A stretch of 13,328 nt of DNA from NCBI GenBank assembly GCA_964618405.1, contig CAZUAY010000091.1, forward strand, positions 1-13,328, written 5' to 3'. The notes under the pieces were generated by a model, which saw nothing but the letters and a program-made list of their open reading frames with translations, was not told where the DNA came from and did not search any database. Positions within the stretch are counted from its first letter, which is position 1. Each line of letters opens with the position of its first letter. The DNA comes from JBBQIY01 sp964618405 (GTDB lineage Bacteria; Verrucomicrobiota; Kiritimatiellia; RFP12; UBA3636). This document shows positions 1-5,422 of the stretch, one piece after another. The translations under genes and the position numbers were made by a program.

Positions 1-2
1 AC

Positions 3-716
3 ATTCGCGACACGTTCATCGGCGGCACGGGTTATCAAGGGCGTATGCAGGATTACTTCGGCCCACCGTCTGAGGCACTGCTCAACACGAAATTTATGGA
101 GAGCGTTAAGCTTCGTCATGCCGAATGGAGTTTGGCTTTCTCCGACGACTTCCAGCGTTCGGAGCTGGGCTCAGATTGGGCAGTTCAGTCGGGTAAGTGG
201 ACGGTGGAAAAGGGGTGTCTGACGACCCTTGGCGGAGGAATCATTCGGATGACGCGATCGTTCCCCGGACTACAGAAGCTTGAATTCGAAGTGACCGTTT
301 CGCCGAATCCCGGCGTGTCGGACGTGAGCCCCTTTATCCAGGCCGATACCCATAGTCTACAATCGGGGTATTTCATCCGGTTTGGTGGGAATTACAACAA
401 AGACAGCGGCATCATACGACAGGGTAAAACGATGCAAGAAGCAGCGTTATCGATTGAACCGGAGAAGACGCACAAAGTCGTAGCCGAGTATGATGGAACG
501 CAGATACGCCTTACCGTGGATGGCAAGGTTGTGGTTGCGTTTTCCGACGCTTATCCGCTCGTCGGCGAAGGACATGACCGGATCGGCTTTTATACGTACG
601 AAGGCATCGCCAAAATCCGTAATCTGAAGGTCTTTACCTCTGAAGCAATTCCGGTAGAAGAAGCGGTCAAAGCGCAGGTTTTTGACAATGGTGGTGAAGG
701 TGAGGGGTTCGAGTAA
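3..716 (+). CDS. DUF4838 family protein, 3' part with C-terminal lectin-like domain (partial)
   Basis: The reading frame is open from the left window edge and stops with TAA at 716, so the 5' part of the gene lies outside; 237 codons are visible. The internal ATG at 45 is not the start, because codons 3-44 (beginning IRDTFIGGTGYQG) align directly with the same segment of the complete paralogue at 7817-10306. What remains is the linker MQDYFGPPSE followed by a domain of about 190 residues starting near FSDDFQRSELGSDW. That domain looks like a concanavalin A-type beta sandwich, similar to LamG or the DUF1080 (3-keto-disaccharide hydrolase) group, with a well conserved block QSGYF.RFGGNYNKDSGI shared with the paralogue. 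It probably binds carbohydrate outside the cytoplasm; this is inferred from fold likeness only. The protein ends in GEGFE, as does the paralogue. The missing N-terminus should hold the signal peptide and DUF4838 core. Confidence 0.85.
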   Translation: MRDTFIGGTGYQGRMQDYFGPPSEALLNTKFMESVKLRHAEWSLAFSDDFQRSELGSDWAVQSGKWTVEKGCLTTLGGGIIRMTRSFPGLQKLEFEVTVSPNPGVSDVSPFIQADTHSLQSGYFIRFGGNYNKDSGIIRQGKTMQEAALSIEPEKTHKVVAEYDGTQIRLTVDGKVVVAFSDAYPLVGEGHDRIGFYTYEGIAKIRNLKVFTSEAIPVEEAVKAQVFDNGGEGEGFE

Positions 717-721
717 GAGAA

Positions 722-757
722 GTCAATCACGTCAACAAGGTCATTCAGGTCAAAGGA
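722..757 (+). repeat. Four degenerate 9-bp direct units with GTCA core
   Basis: Four consecutive 9-bp units begin with GTCA: gtcaatcac (722-730), gtcaacaag (731-739), gtcattcag (740-748) and gtcaaagga (749-757). They start six bases after the stop codon of the upstream gene. Only GTCA is invariant, so this is a decayed tandem array or a set of spaced sites; no function can be assigned from sequence. Confidence 0.6.
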
Positions 758-781
758 ATTAACAAAGAAGGATCTGAAGGT

Positions 782-802
782 ACTCATCACTCACGACTCG
801 CT
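782..802 (+). repeat. Three degenerate 7-bp units with ACTC core
   Basis: actcatc (782-788), actcacg (789-795) and actcgct (796-802) follow each other without gaps, downstream of the 9-bp GTCA units in the same intergenic gap. The units share only ACTC. This may be low-complexity drift rather than a functional site. Confidence 0.4.
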
Positions 803-835
803 AATGCTCTCTTAAAATCAAAAAGATTTCTTGAA

Positions 836-2194
836 ATGATGAACAAAACATTGAATATTGGCTCACGTCTGGAACTATTTGTAGACCGATATCTTGTCGA
901 TTCCATGACCGGTACGGCTTTTAAAATGCATGAGCCTCAACCTGCCGCATTGGCTGCGCAGCCGGTCGCTGGGGCGTATATGACCCTGCTACGGGAGGGT
1001 CAACAGTATCGGGCTTATTATCGGCAGTATGATCCAACGTACACCGGTGGGATGTTTGACGGCAACCCGGGCGAAACGACATGCATGGCTGAGAGTCCTG
1101 ATGGGCATGAGTGGTCATTCCCTGAGCTGGGTCTCTGTGAAGTAAATGGGTCGTCGAAGAACAACGCCATCCTCGCGGGGAAACAGCCCTTCTGCCACAA
1201 CTTTTCGCCCTTTATCGATGCGAATCCAGTCGCACCGGCGTCGGCTCGCTACAAAGCGCTTGCCGGGACTTCCAAGGAGGCTCCGAAAACTCTGGAGGCT
1301 GCCTGCGCTGCTGGAGGTCTGTATGCCTTTCATTCGGCGGATGGCATCCATTGGGAGATGACAGAAAACAGGCCTGTGATTACAGATCCAGACTACGCAT
1401 TCGATTCTCAGAACGTCTCTTTTTGGTCTGTGGCCGAAGGGTGCTATGTGTGTTACTATCGCACCATGCGTACGCAACACGGAAAATTGCGGAGCATCTG
1501 TCGCACCACCTCGCCAGATTTCGTGAACTGGACTCCGGCTGTTGACATGAATCCGAACTTGCCGGGCGAGCACCTCTATACGAGCCAGACTCACCCTTAC
1601 TTCCGCGCACCCCACATTTACATCGCCCTGCCGACTCGTTATCAGCCCGATCGGGGCAGCTCAACGGACATCTTGTTCATGGCCACGCGAGCCGGGTCGA
1701 CACGCTTTGAGCGTCTCTTTACGGAGGCCTTTATTCGCCCTGGGTTGGATCCGAAGCGGTGGGGTAACCGCTCGAACTATGCGGCGTGTGGCGTGGTGCC
1801 GACGGGGCCGACAGAGATGTCGGTTTACCATGCACACAGTGGGAAGCGGTATGTTCTGCGCACCGATGGCTTTGTTTCGATACACGCTGGTGCTGAACCA
1901 GGTGAATTCATCACCAAGCCGTTCACCTTCACCGGCGAGCAGTTGGTTCTGAATATGAGCACATCGGCCGCAGGCAGCGTACAGGTCGAGGTGCAATCGG
2001 CCGATGGCGAGCCTATTCCAGGATACGCGCTGACCGACGGTTCGCCATTGATCGGCGATAGTATTGCGTGTCAGGTCGCATGGAAGGGTGGATCCGATGT
2101 TGGGGCGCTCGCTGGCCAACCGGTGCGGCTCCGTTTCGTCATGGCGGAAGCTGATCTTTTCGCATTACAATTCAAGAAAAGAGACGAATCATGA
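836..2194 (+). CDS. Five-bladed beta-propeller glycoside hydrolase-like protein
   Basis: This 452-residue protein resembles the GH43/GH32/GH130-like propeller proteins common in planctomycetes and relatives. The opening LELFVDRYLVDSMTG and a blade motif of the type S-x-D-G-x-x-W support this: ESPDGHEW (residues 86-93), HSADGIHW (166-173) and a weaker TSPDFVNW (225-232). From about residue 350 a beta-sandwich tail follows, with VQVEVQSADGEPIPGY and a final LRFVMAEADLFALQF, a typical ending for this group. No signal peptide is visible, so it probably acts in the cytoplasm on imported oligosaccharides, unlike its exported neighbours. The substrate cannot be read from sequence, and the catalytic acids are not identified with certainty. 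The start is ATGATG at 836/839 with no clear Shine-Dalgarno; either Met is possible. The stop overlaps a possible small ORF at 2191. Confidence 0.85.
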   Translation: MMNKTLNIGSRLELFVDRYLVDSMTGTAFKMHEPQPAALAAQPVAGAYMTLLREGQQYRAYYRQYDPTYTGGMFDGNPGETTCMAESPDGHEWSFPELGLCEVNGSSKNNAILAGKQPFCHNFSPFIDANPVAPASARYKALAGTSKEAPKTLEAACAAGGLYAFHSADGIHWEMTENRPVITDPDYAFDSQNVSFWSVAEGCYVCYYRTMRTQHGKLRSICRTTSPDFVNWTPAVDMNPNLPGEHLYTSQTHPYFRAPHIYIALPTRYQPDRGSSTDILFMATRAGSTRFERLFTEAFIRPGLDPKRWGNRSNYAACGVVPTGPTEMSVYHAHSGKRYVLRTDGFVSIHAGAEPGEFITKPFTFTGEQLVLNMSTSAAGSVQVEVQSADGEPIPGYALTDGSPLIGDSIACQVAWKGGSDVGALAGQPVRLRFVMAEADLFALQFKKRDES

Positions 2195-2310
2195 GCCTTC
2201 ACGAAGCTAACGCAACGGGCTACCGTGTCGTGCAGACGAATCCCGCCATCGGGGATTGTGGGCACCTCCATGTCGACGGTGCTGACCCTGCCACGAAGAG
2301 GATATGCTGA
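2191..2310 (+). CDS. Possible 39-residue ORF overlapping the propeller gene stop
   Basis: An ATG at 2191 overlaps the TGA of the upstream gene in the ATGA arrangement typical of translational coupling. The frame runs 39 codons to a TGA at 2310, leaving 30 bases before the next gene. The product contains YRVVQTNPAIGDCGHLHVDG, with no signal peptide, membrane segment or recognised domain. It could be a small protein, the N-terminal remnant of a lost larger gene, or chance. It fills most of a 146-base gap in an otherwise tight gene row, which is why it is listed. I do not recognise the family. Confidence 0.3.
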   Translation: MSLHEANATGYRVVQTNPAIGDCGHLHVDGADPATKRIC

Positions 2311-2329
2311 GATTTGTGTATTGGACTTT

Positions 2330-2335
2330 AAAGGA
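2330..2335 (+). promoter_or_regulatory. Ribosome binding site for the DUF4838 lipoprotein gene
   Basis: AAAGGA sits 5 bases before the ATG at 2341 and 8 bases before the second ATG at 2344. The spacing fits either Met, so the first or second codon of this ATGATG pair may be used. Confidence 0.55.
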
Positions 2336-2340
2336 AAAAC

Positions 2341-4329
2341 ATGATGAAACATAAAATAATAACCTATGCGCTAGCTTGGTTGGCCGTGATGGGCTTGAGT
2401 TCATGTGTCGGTTCGAAGGCTGTGATGATCCTTGTTGATCACGGCGTCAGCCAGGTGCCGATTATCGTTGAGGCAGAAGCTCCGCTGGCAACCACGAAAG
2501 CGGTTGAAAAGCTGGCTGAGTATATTGAAAAAATCTCGGGGGCAAAACCGGAGATCCGTATCGGTGCGGTTAACCCCATCCCGGACAGCGCGATTTGGGT
2601 TGGTGCACATCCCAACTTGGCTCAAATTTTCCCTCATGCAAATCTAGAATTTACCTATCCGGAGGAAATTCTACACGTATGCAAGGGTCATCATCTGCTC
2701 ATCGCCGGTCGTGACCGCAGCGTCGGCACGAATCAGACCGAATACGGAACCGCTAATTCGATTTACACGTTTATCGAAAAAAGCCTGGGTGTGCGCTGGT
2801 TCTGGCCTGGGCCGTTAGGTGAGGACGTGGTTAAGAATGAGTCGATTGTTTTGCCCGAATTCGAATATCGATTCCATCCGCCGCTGCGAATGCGACACAT
2901 GAAGGAAGGCTCGAAAGGTTGGCGTGCCGATCCCTTGATTGCCGATTGGTTCCGGTTCCAACGTAGCGAGCTTGCCTCCGCCAAGATGAGCGCCGGCCAT
3001 TCGTTCACCGACTGGTGGGAGCAGTATCACGAAACGCATCCCGAGTGGTTTGCACTGCGTGGGAAAGAGGGACGAACTCCTGAAAAATGGGGGCCAACAC
3101 CCAACCCACGTGCAGTGAAGCTGTGCGTCTCCAACCCTGACGTGGCCGCTCAATGGCTGGAGCGTGCTACCGAGGCTCTGAACGCGAACCCTACCTTGAC
3201 CATGATTGGCGCGACTCCGAATGATGGCGGAGGATTCTGCACCTGCCCGAACTGTCGCGCGTGGGATAACACCAACGGTCCCCCAGTTTGGGGTTATGTT
3301 GCGCTTACCGATCGTTATGTCAAGTTCTGGAACATCCTGGCGCGCGGTCTCAAGCAGCGGTTCCCCGATCGCGAGGTGCTTGTGGGGGCGTTAGCGTATA
3401 GCGCCTATCGCACACCGCCCGTCGCGGAGAAACTCGAACCGAACATCGCCATCAGTTACGTCGGGTGCTTCCCGCTCGATTCCAATGCGAATCGCGCGAT
3501 GCAGAAAGCGGATTGGAAGCAATGGTCTGAAAGCGCATCGCTGATGTGGTATCGCCCGAACCTCTGGTATTGGGCAGGCGGCATCTGGGGCCTGCCGGAT
3601 GTAACCATGAAGAAGATGGCGGAGGACTTCCGGTTTTTGGCCGAGCATAACTGTGTCGGTCTGGAGGTCGACGGCATGCGCGGCTACTGGTCGACCCAAG
3701 GGCCGGCATACTACATGATGGCTAAGGTTGCCTACGACCCCTTCCTCGATGCTGACGCCGTGATGAAAGACTACTACCGCCGCGCCTTTGGTCCTGCCTC
3801 CGCAGAATTGGAAGCTTACTGGACCCTGATGGAGGATGCGCGGGACCGGCTGGTGGAGCTGCCGGAATTCAAGACTGGATCGGGCGCGCGTTACGGATTG
3901 CCCCCTATTTTTGAGACCATTTATTCCAACGAATTTTTGCAGCAGGCAGAAACGCTGATGAATCGGGCTGCCGAACAAACAACAACTGGACCCGAGGTCT
4001 ATGGCCAACGGGTTGCCTTCGTGCGTTCAGGGTTCGACTTTACCAAACTCTTGGTTCAGACGATTCCGTTGATGACTCGTGCGCGCGAGAGCAAAGGTAA
4101 AGATACGAAGGCGGTCCAAGCGGCCATCCACAACTGGGCGGAGATCGAACGAGTGGTCAACGATGTGGGTGTCATTGGCATGGCCTGGTATGGTACCATT
4201 ACGAACGTGGTCGGGGGTGTCGGTTACATGGGCGTGATGCAGGATCACCTCGGCCCCCCATCAGAAGCGTTTCGAAAAGCGGCGTACGAAGGCACACCGG
4301 AGTTGCCGGAAGCGCTCGGCCAAGACTAA
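2341..4329 (+). CDS. DUF4838 domain lipoprotein, alpha-glucuronidase-like, without lectin domain
   Basis: This 662-residue protein starts with a lipoprotein signal peptide (lipobox LSSC, Cys22), so it should be exported and lipid-anchored. Residues about 30-165 resemble the N-terminal domain of GH67 alpha-glucuronidases and beta-hexosaminidases (AVEKLAEYIEKISGAKPEI, then GVRWFWPGPLGED). The DUF4838 core follows from about residue 200, with GHSFTDWWEQYHETHPEWF near 220 and a CxCxxC motif at Cys300, Cys302 and Cys305 after TPNDGG. DUF4838 enzymes are thought to be glycosidase-like, but no substrate is established here. It is closely related along its length to the protein at 7817-10306, but stops 28 residues after the shared GPPSE linker, exactly where that paralogue and the partial gene at 3-716 continue into a lectin-like domain. 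The next gene starts 18 bases downstream, so the two are probably in one operon. Confidence 0.9.
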   Translation: MMKHKIITYALAWLAVMGLSSCVGSKAVMILVDHGVSQVPIIVEAEAPLATTKAVEKLAEYIEKISGAKPEIRIGAVNPIPDSAIWVGAHPNLAQIFPHANLEFTYPEEILHVCKGHHLLIAGRDRSVGTNQTEYGTANSIYTFIEKSLGVRWFWPGPLGEDVVKNESIVLPEFEYRFHPPLRMRHMKEGSKGWRADPLIADWFRFQRSELASAKMSAGHSFTDWWEQYHETHPEWFALRGKEGRTPEKWGPTPNPRAVKLCVSNPDVAAQWLERATEALNANPTLTMIGATPNDGGGFCTCPNCRAWDNTNGPPVWGYVALTDRYVKFWNILARGLKQRFPDREVLVGALAYSAYRTPPVAEKLEPNIAISYVGCFPLDSNANRAMQKADWKQWSESASLMWYRPNLWYWAGGIWGLPDVTMKKMAEDFRFLAEHNCVGLEVDGMRGYWSTQGPAYYMMAKVAYDPFLDADAVMKDYYRRAFGPASAELEAYWTLMEDARDRLVELPEFKTGSGARYGLPPIFETIYSNEFLQQAETLMNRAAEQTTTGPEVYGQRVAFVRSGFDFTKLLVQTIPLMTRARESKGKDTKAVQAAIHNWAEIERVVNDVGVIGMAWYGTITNVVGGVGYMGVMQDHLGPPSEAFRKAAYEGTPELPEALGQD

Positions 4330-4347
4330 ACACAAGAGATCCCCCTT

Positions 4348-5403
4348 ATGAAAACATCGACGGATCAACCCATTCTTAAAACCGCTGTGATCGGCCTCGG
4401 CCGTATCGGCTGGAGCTTTCATCTTCCTCAGGTTGCGAAGCACGAAGGATTCGCGCTGTCGGCCGTCGTGGATCCGTTGCCCGAACGGCTCAACGAGGCC
4501 CAGGAGCGCTTCCATCCAGAGGCCTGCTATCGTTCTTGCGAAGAACTGTATCGCGAACAAAAACCGGACCTCGTGGTCATCGCCTCGCCGACCGCCTTTC
4601 ATAAGGAACAGGTCCTTCAGGCGTTTGAGCACGGCTGTGACGTGTTTTGCGATAAGCCGCTGACGCTGACGCTCGAGGATGCCGACATCCTGATTGAAGC
4701 GATGCAGCGTATGGGGCGGCGGCTGATGGTCTATCAGCCCCATCGGACGGGGTCTGAAGCCCGCTCGCTTCAAGCGATTCTTTCGGAAGGTCGTCTCGGC
4801 CAGCTTTACTTCGTGCGTCATAGCATTGCGCGATTTTCGCGCCGGGCGGATTGGCAGGCCTTTAAGCGCAACGGTGGCGGCATGCTGAACAACTACGGCG
4901 CACACTTTATTGACCAGTTTCTGTTTCTGAACGGCGCGCCTTTCCGCGATTTCGCCTGCCAACTGCGTGCCGTTGCGACGCTCGGTGATGCCGAAGACGT
5001 CGTGAAGGCGGTGCTCACGGCCGAAAATGGCGTGATCTTTGATCTCGATATCAACATGGCGGCCGTCGCACCCATGCCGACTTGGTATATTGCGGGCAGT
5101 CAAGGGGCCGCCGTGTTCGATTCAGAGACCCAGACCTGGACGCTTACCTATTTCGAGCCCTCCGAACTGACTGTGCTTCTTCCTCAAGAAGGTCTAGCGG
5201 CACAAAACCGATCCTACGGGAACGGAGAGACGATTCCTTGGAAAACGAGTCAGGTGCGAGCTGACGATTATCCGCCTCTTGATTTTTATGATGCGTGCCA
5301 CGCCTATTTCGCTGGGGGTCGTGACCCCCTCGTGCCGATTGCCCAGACACGGGAGGTGATGCGGGCCCTGCGGGAGTGTCGGAAGGCTGCTGGCTGGAAT
5401 TAG
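4348..5403 (+). CDS. Gfo/Idh/MocA family NAD(P)-dependent oxidoreductase
   Basis: This 351-residue protein is of usual length for the family, which oxidises or reduces sugars, inositols and their derivatives in the cytoplasm. The N-terminal Rossmann fold has the dinucleotide motif GLGRIG (Gly16, Gly18, Gly21). The family EKP motif appears as DKP with Lys103, the expected catalytic lysine. The C-terminal domain carries NNYGAH..D with His186 and Asp189; the residue four before His186, an Asp in inositol dehydrogenase, is Asn182, a variant also found in other members. There is no signal peptide. The ATG at 4348 has only a weak purine-rich stretch upstream. It lies 18 bases after the DUF4838 lipoprotein gene and 19 before the amidohydrolase-aminotransferase fusion, which suggests a shared pathway. 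The substrate is unknown; a sugar or sugar acid is the likeliest class. Confidence 0.93.
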   Translation: MKTSTDQPILKTAVIGLGRIGWSFHLPQVAKHEGFALSAVVDPLPERLNEAQERFHPEACYRSCEELYREQKPDLVVIASPTAFHKEQVLQAFEHGCDVFCDKPLTLTLEDADILIEAMQRMGRRLMVYQPHRTGSEARSLQAILSEGRLGQLYFVRHSIARFSRRADWQAFKRNGGGMLNNYGAHFIDQFLFLNGAPFRDFACQLRAVATLGDAEDVVKAVLTAENGVIFDLDINMAAVAPMPTWYIAGSQGAAVFDSETQTWTLTYFEPSELTVLLPQEGLAAQNRSYGNGETIPWKTSQVRADDYPPLDFYDACHAYFAGGRDPLVPIAQTREVMRALRECRKAAGWN

Positions 5404-5408
5404 GAAGT

Positions 5409-5417
5409 AAAAGGAAA
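5409..5417 (+). promoter_or_regulatory. Ribosome binding site for the fusion gene
   Basis: A strong Shine-Dalgarno-like stretch AAAAGGAAA precedes the ATG at 5423 by 5 bases (8 from AGGA). It is the clearest such site on the plus strand and fixes the start. The 9-mer AAGGAAACC within and after it (5411-5419) recurs at the domain junction inside the gene. Confidence 0.65.
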
Positions 5418-5422
5418 CCTCA

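Noticed and set aside
2239..2257. 6-bp stem (aatccc / gggatt) as a terminator after the propeller gene
   Set aside because: The stem is short, no T-run follows, and it lies inside the possible small ORF.
3391..4008. 205-codon open frame on the minus strand
   Set aside because: It is fully antisense to the DUF4838 lipoprotein gene, with no recognisable motif.
4891..4911. Loss of catalytic Asp in the Gfo/Idh/MocA protein as a sign of inactivation
   Set aside because: Asn at this position also occurs in other members of the family, while Lys103 and His186 are retained, so it is not evidence of a dead enzyme.
4261..5103. 280-codon open frame on the minus strand
   Set aside because: It lies antisense to the well supported oxidoreductase gene and the end of the DUF4838 gene, and its translation shows no domain; it reflects codon bias of the real genes.
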